NCBI GenBank assembly: GCA_024449915.1
Contig: JAMZAV010000306.1
Span: 62,001-126,000 of the forward strand
DNA from: Sweltsa coloradensis
Taxonomy: Eukaryota; Arthropoda; Insecta; Plecoptera; Chloroperlidae
Length of the DNA: 64,000 nucleotides
Direction of reading: 5' to 3'
The translations under genes were made by a program, and so were the position numbers. Below are positions 41,394 through 51,441 of the stretch, piece after piece; within the stretch, counting starts at the first letter, position 1; each line of letters starts with the position of its first letter. The notes beneath the pieces are model-generated. The model made no database searches and was not told where the DNA came from. It saw nothing but the letters and a program-made list of their open reading frames with translations.

Positions 41394-43719
41394 ATAGTCC
41401 GTGGAACAAGCTGCTAAAACTATAGGAACATTTCAAATCCGGAAACCAGCACCAAAATTTAGGAGCAGGTAAAAGACGTATTTTAGAATGTTATTTTCAC
41501 GGGGGACACGCATGGTAGCAAATAAGTCACCTGTCATGGCGTCCACAAGATGGCCGCCAAAATAATTCTTAAAATTGCTGTAACTCGAGAAGTAATCATC
41601 AGATTTGGATAAAATTGGTTTTGTTTTATTCGGTTTTTAATGCTCTACAAAAAATGTCCTTAGAAATTTTACCGTAAATACAATAGTTTTAATTATATTT
41701 ATATATTATTACAATGTATTGCAATTATAGCACTTTTTGATATACATATAATTATTTATACGTAGAATTTGCTAGATTGTCATAAAATTTTCAGACTATA
41801 CTAAAATAACGCCAATAAATCCAAAATTTTAAGTCCCGAAACAAAATTCTTGTAACTTTTTGATTAATAAATTAATGAAATTAAGCATTAATTAAAGTCC
41901 AATTAAAAGTTTCTTATTCACGTACCAAAGTCACGTAGTGTATCACACAAGAACAATATGACCACAATGAACCAAAAAAATATTAGTTCCAAAAATTAAT
42001 TCCAATCACTTTCCTATTAATTCAATTAATTCAATTAATTAAAATAATGACAATAATCTCAATTATTTTTTTAAAATTAACGCAATGTGGTCGACCTTGG
42101 TATCATTTTATCATTTTAAAGCTAGTTTTAAGACGAATTAATGTAATGAAAATATTAATTGATTTCATTAATTTATCACCGAATAAATTACATTTTAGTT
42201 AAATTATCTCACTTTTGACATATGTCTTGTTATGTTTACCTAAAACTCGATCGATCGTCATAAAATTTTACCACTTTACTAACATAATTCCAATGAATCC
42301 AAAATGCCATGTCACGAATCAAAATTCCTATAACTTACCGATTAATTAAGTAATTAATTGAAGAAATTCTTTAATCTCAATAATTGTTGTTTACAACCAC
42401 GTAGCACATACAAAATGCCAACAGGAGTATTAATTATAAACAATGCGAGTATAATTTTAGAATTAAATAGTCTAAAAATGAAATTCATTCTACTTTCCCG
42501 TTAATTGAATTAGAGCATTAATTAAATTAATTGATTTAATCACCATTTGTTGTGTAAAATTAACACAGCCAAACTAGGAACCATTTGCAAGCTTATTTTA
42601 CGGGAAAATAAATTTGTGGTGGATTCAATTAACGGGAAAGTAGCATGAACTTAATTTTGGGACTATTTCTTTTTTAAATTATACTTGCATTGTTTATATT
42701 TGATACTCCTGTTGGCATTTTGTATGTGCTACGTGGTTGTAAACAACAATTATTGAGATTAAAGAATTTCTTCAATTAATTACTTAATTAATCGGTAAGT
42801 TATAGGAATTTTGATTCGTGACATGGCATTTTGGATTCATTGGCATTATGTTAGTAAAGTGGTAAAATTTTATGACGATCGATCGAGTTTCAGGTAAACA
42901 TAACAAGACATATGTCAAAAGTGAGATAATTTAACTAAAATGTAATTAATTCGGTGATAAATTAATGAAATCAATTAATTTTTTCATTACATTAATTCGT
43001 CTTAAAACTAGCTTTAAAATGATACCAAGGTCGACCACATTGCGTTAATTTTAAAAAATTAATTGAGATTATTGTCATTATTTTTAATTAATTGAATTAA
43101 TTGAATTAATAGGAAAGTGATTGGAATTAATTTTTGGAACTAATATTTTTTTGGTTCATTGTGGTCATATTGTTCTTGTGTGATACACTACGTGACTTTG
43201 GTACGTGAATAAGAAACTTTTAATTGGACTTTAATTAATGCTTAATTTCATTAATTTATTAATCAAAAAGTTACAAGAATTTTGTTTCGGGACTTAAAAT
43301 TTTGGATTTATTGGCGTTATTTTAGTATAGTCTGAAAATTTTATGACAATCTAGCAAATTCTACGTATAAATAATTATATGTATACCAAAAAGTGCTATA
43401 ATTGCAATACATTGTAATAATATATAAATATAATTAAAACTATTGTATTTACGGTAAAAATTCTTAGGACATTTTTTGTAGAGCATTAAAAACCGAATAA
43501 AACAAAACCTATTTTATCCAAATCTGATGATTACTTCTCGAGTTACAGCAATTTTAAGAATTATTTTGGCGGCCATCTTGTGGACGCCATGACAGGTGAC
43601 CTATTTGCTACCATGCGTGTCCCCGTGAAAATAACATTCTAAAATACGTCTTTTACCTGCTCCTAAATTTTGGTGCTGGTTTCGGATTTAAATGTTTTTA
43701 CGCTTGTTCCACGGACTAT
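41394..43719. repeat. 2.3-kb giant inverted repeat (fold-back), arms about 1.1 kb
   Basis: The left arm 41394-42510 and right arm 42623-43719 are near-identical reverse complements around a ~112-base spacer. Matching landmarks: ATAGTCCGTGGAACAAGC / GCTTGTTCCACGGACTAT at the tips; GATGGCCGCC... near 41550 against GGCGGCCATC near 43568; GTCGACCTTGGTATCATTTT against its complement near 43020; TACTTTCCCGTTAATTGAAT (42491) against ATTCAATTAACGGGAAAGTA (42623). TA occurs just outside GTCCGTGG on both sides. Mostly A/T-rich; no coding sequence is visible. Confidence 0.95.
41779..42510 (+). repeat. Old ~480-bp tandem duplication inside the left arm
   Basis: GTCATAAAATTTTCAGACTA (41779) and GTCATAAAATTTTACCACTT (42257) start two diverged units 478 bases apart. 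Both continue with CCAATAAATCCAAAAT / CCAATGAATCCAAAAT, a TTCTTGTAACTTTTTGATTA / TTCCTATAACTTACCGATTA block, a CACGTAG block and a TTTCCTATTAATT / TTTCCCGTTAATT block. The right arm carries the same pair in inverse order, so the tandem step came before the inverted duplication. Confidence 0.75.
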
Positions 43720-44800
43720 AAGACAGTCACATTGTATAATATTACAATAAAACGCAAAGTTTCACTATGACGAAACTATAATATTTAAACAAAATGAACA
43801 TTTTTTGGACGGCAAGAAAAAGGTCAGAAGTTAAATTTCGTCGATTTTGACCTATGTTACATTTTTATCATTTTAATTTTTTTTCCTACTTCTGTGTTAA
43901 GAAAATGGGCACAAGTCATAAATCTTCCTTATATTAGGCTATGCTAGAATTGGTGCAATGGTTATAAGTCAATACCTGATTACAGAGAATTTCTTTAATT
44001 TCACAAGGCTCTCCTGAAAATTCGTCACCCACCACAGAATATCTGTTAGTGTTTAGAAAAGAAGTATAATATAATAAATCTAATACCGATGATCAATCAT
44101 TGTATACAATATTTTTTTATAATTTTTTTTTTCGGTTTTCTTCGATAAGTATTCATTTGAACCTCGGTCCCTGCATGAGCTACAGCTGCTATCAAACTAC
44201 AACACAATCCCGGGCATTATTACCTCACCACGCGCTTGTCTCCCTCTCTCGATGGAGGGGGGGGGGGGGGGGGGGGCTCTCACTCACTCATGACAGATCA
44301 TGTGGTGTTTACTTGATAACAAACGTCTTCGTCTCTCTTTGAAAACATCTCAACAGTAATAAAAACTGATTTTACTCTCCCATAAAACCATCTCGCGTGA
44401 ACATAAGACCAACCCTGGAGACAATGATGACGTCACGCATCTTGTTAGTTTAGTATAGCTCGGACTTTCTCCTAGGTTTTATTACGCCCCTTCGTCATTA
44501 TCCGGAGTCTTTACGTCGAGAAGAATTCCTCCATCAATTAACCAGACCGAACCACATTTTACTGCGCCTTTACGACCGACTCTTCATCAAGCGAGGGATT
44601 TACTGAACGCGTCCAGTTTACCACAAGAGACGTGGAGTGCAGCAACACTTTGCGCATGCGCTGAACGAATAACATTATTGTTCCATTAACATTCCTATTG
44701 TTATCGCTGTGTCCTTGATTTTCATAATAAATGTGTATTTAGCATGGGTAGGACTATGGACGCCAGTTATTTCTACATAATCAAGTTTTCTTGGTACCAA
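43720..44800. other. Unassigned non-coding DNA
   Basis: A 20-G run lies at 44257-44276. The part 44400-44660 is GC-richer. No domain or RNA gene was seen. Confidence 0.4.
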
Positions 44801-45050
44801 CACTCTGATTCGGGGGGTCCCGGTTTCGAATTACGTCGAGACCGGCAATCCTGACTGAAGGTTTTTCCGAGGTTTTCCTCAGTCGTTAATGCGAATACTA
44901 CGGATTGAGTTCTCTTAAATAGCCCTCGGACATCCCTTCACAAAATTGTCCTATCAGCAATAGCTATATTTATCTGAAGAGGGTCACATCGGTTAAATAT
45001 GATGTGTATGCCCTACAGCGGGCACCCTACAAAAATTTATTTATTTAAGT
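44801..45050 (+). repeat. tRNA-SINE copy with intact 3' end
   Basis: Begins within the head (CCGGTTTCGAATTACGTCG, B-box-like). It continues with ACCGGCAATCCTGACTGAAG, TTTTCCTCAGTCGTTAATGC, CGGACATCCCTTCACAAAAT and CTGAAGAGGGTCACATC. It ends with CTACAGCGGGCACCCTACAA then AAATTTATTTATTTAA. The A-box half is lost. The ATTT-type tail fits LINE-dependent retroposition. Confidence 0.85.
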
Positions 45051-45055
45051 CTTCA

Positions 45056-45072
45056 TGGTGGAGGTGCCGGGG
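45056..45072 (-). repeat. CCCGGCACCTCCACCA motif, T-flank class (variant)
   Basis: The plus strand reads ATGGTGGAGGTGCCGGGGCG. On the minus strand CGCC precedes CCGGCACC, so the position before the core differs from the other copies. It is 6 bases from the end of a SINE tail. Confidence 0.85.
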
Positions 45073-45459
45073 CGATAAGAATTCGTCTTTAGATGGGGCT
45101 TACTACGACCCTAGATACCATAGCTAATGCATATAATAATTGTATTATTACATTTCAAATTAAACATTAAAAATACTAAGTATATTAAAGCATACTACTC
45201 TGTGTAGCAGTTTCTTCATGATTATATATTAGATTATTACGAGCACCGGTACGTGCAACATGACCCGAGTACGACATTCCCATAAGGCCCACCACACAGT
45301 GTAGGCCTAACTGGATATTGACATTGTACACTATATACTATTCCAACATTTTTGCATTGTACTAATTCACGTCATGCCTTCTAAAGTGTATCTTTGTATC
45401 TTCACTGCCTCCTTCATTTTTAACTTCATTTTTCGAATTATGATTACCAATAAGTCTTT

Positions 45460-45750
45460 AAGGTCTTGACCGATTTAGATGAAAATTTGGAAAAATAGGA
45501 GAGAATGTTGTACTTATTGACCCTGCAAAATTTCATAACGATCGAATTTTTTTTTTTTTTTTTTTTTTTTATAACCAACGATCGGATTTTGTTCAAAAAC
45601 TATACAGCAACCCGCCTAGGTGGTGTGTACATGTGTAAAAAATTTCAGGTCGATCAGAGAAACGGTGCGACCTGTATCGAAGCAGTAACAGAAAAAAAAC
45701 AGACATTCGAGCCATAAGAGTCAAGTGGAGACTCGCTACGCTCGCTCAAT
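45460..45750 (+). mobile_element. Possible relative of the TGGATGAGC-ended element
   Basis: Ends with GGAGACTCGCTACGCTCGCT then CAATAATTT, similar in style to CTTCGCTTCGCTCATCCAAT at 37229 and 55955. It is preceded by 'AACAGAAAAAAAACAGACAT' and 'CAGGTCGATCAGAGAAACGG', echoing 'AACAGACACACAAAAATAC' and 'TCATCAAGATCGG' there. It contains a 24-T run (45547-45570). The left end is unclear. Confidence 0.35.
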
Positions 45751-46566
45751 AATTTACGATGACCATGTAGTGTTGTTCAATGTTGTTTTTAATTTTATCG
45801 ACCTCCCTACATTACATTACATGATTACATGATCAATTACACAATTGTCATCAACACATTGCCTATGTACTACGTGTGTACTAATGTGTTTTTAATGTAT
45901 TAATGAAAAAAGTGCTACTCAACGCCATGGTAAAACTAATCTCTCACCAGAGCGCAGAACGATCGGGGTTTGGTCACCGTCGTCTGGACGTTGATAAAAT
46001 AGGAATTTTTACAACATTTTGACGGCAGTGCATTATTGTTGTGGTGAACGACAGATTTCCCACCAGAGTGCTAAGCGATCGACGTTTGGTCAACACCATG
46101 TGTATAAGTTCCAGTATTAGTAAACCATAATGTAAAGAGTCCTGTGACCAGCCCCCGATCATGCGATCCTGGCGGAGATTCTGGGCGAACCAGCTTGGTT
46201 GGCATTGCTCTGACAGAGGCGTCAAGCCACAATAACCTCCACATGAGCGCAATTATTATAACAAAGCGAGCGAGTATCTTGTCTGCCGCAAGGTACGAGT
46301 TGAGTGAGGTACCTCGTCTCACTTCTCACGCTCCACTGACTGGGTTCCAGCTCCGCGCAGGAGTCATTCAACAGGTAACAAGTGCAGAGTCCTGTACAGG
46401 ACCTGCATGGGCCACACACATTATGGATTGATTTCCATATAATCATTATTAAAACTCTTCAGCTGTAAAACTTACATATCTTACATATCTTTTACTGTGT
46501 AAAAAGCACGAATAAATAAATGTAAGCAAAGCCTACCGTTATATAGAACGTTGTTAACTCTATAGA
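45751..46566. other. Unassigned DNA, GC-richer in its second half
   Basis: A 33-bp imperfect direct repeat begins at CACCAGAGCGCAGAACGATC (45945) and CACCAGAGTGCTAAGCGATC (46061), 116 bases apart. Overlapping frames on both strands at 45974-46446 reflect the higher GC rather than a recognised protein. Confidence 0.4.
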
Positions 46567-46586
46567 TTTTTGGTGGAGGTGCCGGG
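46567..46586 (-). repeat. CCCGGCACCTCCACCA motif, AAAA-flank class
   Basis: The plus strand reads TTTTTGGTGGAGGTGCCGGG. Only about 5 bases separate it from the AAAT-type tail of the following retroposon-like fragment. Confidence 0.9.
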
Positions 46587-46591
46587 TTTAG

Positions 46592-46619
46592 TTATTTAAT
46601 TTAACGTCTATCCTATTCC
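46592..46619 (-). repeat. Short 3' fragment of the 'GGATAGACGTTAAAT' repeat
   Basis: TTATTTAATTTAACGTCTAT then CCTATTCC is the reverse complement of the repeat's last ~28 bases. The rest is missing, as in a severely 5'-truncated retroposon insertion. Confidence 0.7.
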
Positions 46620-46736
46620 AACCTTTTGTTTTACCAATTTTTGTTTAGTAATTAACGGTTTTTGGTTGTTCTAATAAACCCCATTTTGGTGTTGCTATAG
46701 TCACGCCCCCTGACCCTAATGTTTGACCCTAATGAC

Positions 46737-46960
46737 CCAATGGTTATATTCAATGGTTATTTTACCGCAATGGTAATATTCGATAGTTTCATTGAATGGT
46801 TTTATCCTATGGTTTTTTTAATGAACCAATATATCAATGGTTAAAATAAATGGTTTTTCACACCTTTTCAATGGTTTTCTCCAATGGTATAAACTCAATG
46901 GTTTTGTCCAAAAAAAACACCATTGGTGAAAAACCATCGGATTTGGAATTGAATGGTTAC
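46737..46960 (+). repeat. Dispersed AATGGTT-rich array
   Basis: AATGGTT or a one-base variant recurs about every 20-25 bases (for example 46739, 46751, 46795, 46834, 46850, 46870, 46887, 46899), interspersed with T-rich spacers. There is no strict period. It may be a degenerate minisatellite. Confidence 0.6.
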
Positions 46961-48294
46961 TTTCCGTAGGGAATAATATAAATTGAATATCAATACAATG
47001 TATTGGCAACTGAGGTAGAAGAGTGTTGTAGTGCGGAGAGCCTCGGGTTTTCGAGCCTCGAAGCATAGACTTCCTCGTGCAGCTTATAGTGACACGATCC
47101 ATCATCGTCCAAGCCACGGCTGCCGCCCGCTGTCGACGATGTCTTGACCTCGCCCTATAGCCAGGGCTGTCACGACCATCTATTAGCATTGTGATCCCGA
47201 CTGACTATACACTACTCCACTTCGATATAATTTTATACACATGACCAGAGAAGCAATTTCAAAGCAATGCAGCCAATTGTTTGTCGTGCGCACGTTGGCA
47301 ACAGGTAACGACGGGTACCGTTAGTGAGCAGTGTAGTCGTGTGGGTCAACCGATGGGTGCACTGGGTGGTAAGACAAAGGAGTGCAGTTCCCTGCATGAT
47401 CAACCACCACCACCATACACAATAATTATTGAACCGTTGCAAAAAGAACGACAAACTGCAAGCAGTTTATGAATACAAATAATATTTTTGTGGATGTATT
47501 TAATTTTTTTCCACTAAACTATAGAAAATAGAAAGCAGTTAAATACGGCTATACGCGAACATTATAGCTCATTCAAGTGTCTATTTCGGAATCGGGGAAA
47601 CTTTGCGAAACACGATTAAAAATAATACTGTATATACTTGCTGTAGGGTGAATAAAATACAGCTGTTTTAAAATGACTATATTAAAATTAAAATATATAT
47701 ATACATTGAAACAAAAATTTTCAAAAAAATATTAAAATTAAAATCTCGACAAAACAACGGTAAATGTGGAATCGTTCTTGCAATAAATGACATGTTATGT
47801 GTTTTTTTGTGTTTTAAATTTGAACTGTCAACTTCTAATTTTAAAACGGAAAAATAAATTACGATTACAAAACTCAGGTTAGTGTTGAAGTGGACGATTC
47901 TTGTTTTGCACGAAGTCTAGGCCTACCCTTAGATCTGAAAACAAATGCGACATCAATGGCATGCGACACAATTGAGATGTTTCAGCCATTGACCTCTACT
48001 CTGCGCTAGACTCATCTAATCCAATATAAAGGGAGGGATGACGTTTTGAGGGCAACCACACACGAAATGATTAATCGTTTTCAATTAGCATTAGTTTAAA
48101 TACGAAGTTGAAAAACAAACAGCTGAAGGCTCTAAGCAGAGCCAAGGAACTAACACAACAAATGCTTGATGTTGCATTTGGATGTGGCAGTGATGTCGTA
48201 TTTATGAAAATATAAACTTTGGTTGAAACACACTTGCGTAAAATGTAAGATATTCGCGTAAAACTCGAGATGTTACTTGTTGGGCGTTGTAGTT
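46961..48294. other. Unassigned non-coding DNA
   Basis: GC-richer to about 47400 with overlapping frames lacking domains, then AT-rich. Nothing further was recognised. Confidence 0.4.
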
Positions 48295-48401
48295 GTGGAC
48301 ATCCATAATGATCATATTGACAATGATGTTGCCAAAAATAAAACTGTGCGTGGACATCCATAATGGTCATATTGACAATGATGTTGCCAAATATAAAAAC
48401 T
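48295..48401 (+). repeat. 55-bp direct duplication
   Basis: GTGGACATCCATAATGATCA (48295) and GTGGACATCCATAATGGTCA (48350) start two units differing at a few bases. Both contain ATTGACAATGATGTTGCCAA. The duplication explains the repeated segment in the overlapping minus-strand frame. Confidence 0.85.
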
Positions 48402-49305
48402 TCTGACTTTCGGTTGAGTAATATACGAGCACCAAAAAACAAAAATAAGAACAAAAATGTTTCTAATCGCAAATTGCAAAGTTTTACGAGTGTTCGCGGG
48501 TGGCCTGAAAGTTTATGACTTATTTTCGTTCTTATCTTTACAACAAAATATTGCAACATAATGGAGCGACTGGTAAAAATATTTTCCACTTAAATGAAAA
48601 CAAAACTGTACAAAAAATTGTAAAACGCAAGATATCTACATTTCATTCGATTTTGTTAACTGTACAAACCATCAAGACTATAAATTTGAATGTGCGTTTG
48701 TCAAGATACGAACGAAAACTATTCAACATCAACATTGCTTTCAATTTACATTCTCGCTCCCCATATTGGACACTTCTGCAGCCCTGTTCCTTATCGCACC
48801 CGCCGGAGATGACATCTGACAGGGGTGGCTCACTCTCCACGCACTCGCCGCGCGCAACACACACTTCCGCCGGAAGACGCCCATCTCGATATGATTCACG
48901 ACGAGCTCTCTCGGAAGCCAGAGTTAATGGGCCGCGGACTATCATCACTGCTCTGTCGAACCCGGTCTAGTATTTGGACAATGAGGTTGTAGGACTGGTT
49001 GGGCTCTTGAACGGGGCCAGGACGCAGCGTGTGAGATGATCTTGTTCTGTGTAGTGGCGGCTCGCCGGGTGAGGCAGGTGAGACTGTCGTGTCGTGCCAG
49101 GGAGTGTGTAAGATATTGAAAGGAAATTGGCATGGCTGGGATACATGTAGGATGAACCACCATGTATTTATCTATCTATGTATTTAAATAATATATAGAA
49201 ACTAAAAATAAAATACACATTTGTTTAGGCCTATGTTGATCTGGAGCAGAAAGAAGAGAAAGGAGTAACATATTATACAAATAAATAAATACACAAATAA
49301 ATAAA
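48402..49305. other. Unassigned DNA with a GC-rich island (about 48760-48965)
   Basis: The island has many CpGs (CGCCGCGCGC near 48847) and long frames on both strands, but no recognisable domain. It could be an exon or promoter island of an unseen gene. Flanking DNA is AT-rich. Confidence 0.35.
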
Positions 49306-49425
49306 TTCATTTTTGTAGGATGCCCACTGTAGGGTATACACATCAGATTTAACTGGTGTGAACCTCTTCAGGTGACTAACTAGGTATGCTGCGGATAGGA
49401 CAATTGTGAAGGGATGTCAGGGTGT
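49306..49425 (-). repeat. tRNA-SINE 3' half, minus strand
   Basis: TTTTTGTAGGATGCCCACTG then TAGGGTATACACATCAGATT, CCTCTTCAGGTGACTAACTA and GGACAATTGTGAAGGGATGT are the reverse complement of the 3' half at 44930-45036. The AAATAAATAAATA stretch at 49281-49305 is the tail. Confidence 0.8.
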
Positions 49426-50365
49426 CGATAGCGAAATGAAGAAGTTGAACAAAATATGAACAAAGAAAACAGAATGGAATTCAGTAAGTACGAATATCAC
49501 GACGTTAATATTAATTGCTACCCCCGATGGACTAATGGTTCAGAAATAAAGTCGTGGCAAACGTGGAATTGGAAATGTCGGTAAAATGTCTTCATGCGAC
49601 ACAACAATACCCCACCTCACGCGGGAAGGCAAACAACAACAACAACAACAACAACGCCCAAGCGATCGAGATTGCGCTGGATTCAAACAAGAACCAACCA
49701 AATACATCTCCCATTCAGATGCATTGACATCGCCATTCCCCCTCCACACTCCACCCTAACGCAACGACAAAAGAAAGCAACATTCAATCCCCGAGACAAT
49801 TCTTACTGAGCGAGCTTTGCATAAAGAAATCTCTCCCAACGTTTCAAAATCAGAACTTCCGTTGAAATTTTAAACATCAAGAGAATAACAGGAACATTGA
49901 TCTGAACATCATCTTCATTCCAGACCGAATGGCATGTTGCAAGGTTTCATTAGAATAAAATATTATTTTGGTCTGGAGACTTTCCCTACAAGAAGAAGAA
50001 GAAAACGACATATTATTCGACGGAAAAGTAGCACGCTTTCCAATCCAATATATACAGACATACAAAAATATTGAATAATGCATTTCGTGCGACATCTTTC
50101 CGGTATATATGTTATTGGATTTAGAATTGTTCAACCCTTAACAGAGGGTAGTTTCATAAGGCTAGGGTCAGCGTACGTAAGTTACGTGTGTATCTTCCCG
50201 TGATGGCGGGACCACAATGGGGTGATAAAGGTATACATTTGTGGCAAGGCATCAGACAGCCACACTTTCGTAGGAGACGATTGGGTTATCGTTGCACCCA
50301 GGGGTGGACAAAACACGGTATATTATCGGCGTTTGCTACAATTTTATGAACTTTGGACATGCTAT
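49426..50365. other. Unassigned non-coding DNA
   Basis: A (CAA)n run lies at 49632-49654. CAGGGGTGGACAAAACACGG at 50300 looks like a hAT-type end without a partner. The last 8 bases are the target duplication of the next element. Confidence 0.4.
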
Positions 50366-51245
50366 AAGGGCCGGTCCTAGGATTTTCCTGGCGTAAGCGA
50401 GATCAACTGTGCCGCCCCCTCCCTCAAGGGACCAAGCACGGGGGGTTTGGGAGCTCTGCTCCCCAACTATAGCGCCGCAGGCAAGAATTTTGAAATTCAG
50501 CTTTTTAGATTGCATTTGGTGCGTTTTAGAATAAAGTGGTGGGCTGAATGCAATACCAAAACAATGTAGTTTTTGTGCAGTCAAAACTGGAAAACCACCA
50601 AAAATAAGTGAGTCACTGAGGTAAAAATAATTATATTACATCCGCTGATATGCCGAGTATTCATAATTCAAGTAGGCAATAGGCATATTTTTATTCATAA
50701 GTAATTTAAAGATAATAAAATCCAAATAAACCATGAATGTAGTATTTTTTTAATTTGTCATTTCAATTTCAAATAGTAAATTAATTCTACATAAACAGCA
50801 TTAACAGATTTAAAGGAATTATGATCAATTAACAAGTTTACTTCTTAATCTTGAATGAGTATTTAGCAGTTGATCTTGCTGCTTGAAGGAGAGTCTTGAT
50901 GGACTTTATTTTTTCGCGGAGAGTCAATTTCATCGTCGGATTCGTGCACGCTCATTACTACAACATCTCCCAAACTTCCCGTATGAACGACTGACTGAGT
51001 GTCGGCATCGACAGTGGACTGCTGTGCAGTGTGGCAGTCCTTATCTTATCCATTATCATACTGTTACATATTATTACAATTTACAATAACATTATACTTA
51101 CTGCTTGATGCTGACGAATGGGTTAAAGCCGCTTATTAATGCTACACATGTAGTAATTGAAATTGTAAATACAAAAAAGTGCCGCCCCTAGACAAGTGCC
51201 GCCGTAAGCGGCCGCTTACGTCGATTACGCCTAGGACCGGCCCTG
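50366..51245. mobile_element. hAT non-autonomous transposon, 880 bp, with 8-bp target duplication
   Basis: CATGCTAT flanks both sides (50358-50365 and 51246-51253), an exact 8-bp duplication as made by hAT transposases. Ends are AAGGGCCGGTCCTAGG (left; first base changed) and CCTAGGACCGGCCCTG (right; on the other strand CAGGGCCGGTCCTAGGCGTAA). Next to them lie GTAAGCG-type and GTGCCGCCCC blocks on both sides. No transposase is readable; the interior frame at 50883-51089 is unrecognised. The perfect duplication suggests a fairly recent insertion. Confidence 0.9.
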
Positions 51246-51352
51246 CATGCTATAGACTGGTCGACACTATCCTGCATAGGTTTGGAATTCTTTACAAGTA
51301 ATGGTACTGTCTCCTTGCACTATATCAGCAAATTGATTGATTTATGTTGGGC

Positions 51353-51356
51353 TTTT

Positions 51357-51400
<44 letters not shown>

Positions 51401-51441
51401 TAACGTCTATATCCTTTTCAGATTAAAAAACTGATTTAAAA
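51353..51441 (-). repeat. (TTTC)n tract joined to a 'GGATAGACGTTAAAT' repeat end
   Basis: TTTC repeats (51353-51400) run straight into TTTAACGTCTATATCCTTTT and CAGATTAAAAAACTGATTTA. On the minus strand this is the repeat's 3' end with a (GAAA)n tail instead of the (AAAT)n tail at 57838. So one repeat family ends in different short tails in different copies. Confidence 0.7.

Noticed and set aside
48071..48589. 172-codon minus-strand frame with an internal repeat
   Set aside because: The repeat comes from the 55-bp DNA duplication at 48295-48401. The text is Phe/Ile/Ser-rich with no recognised domain.
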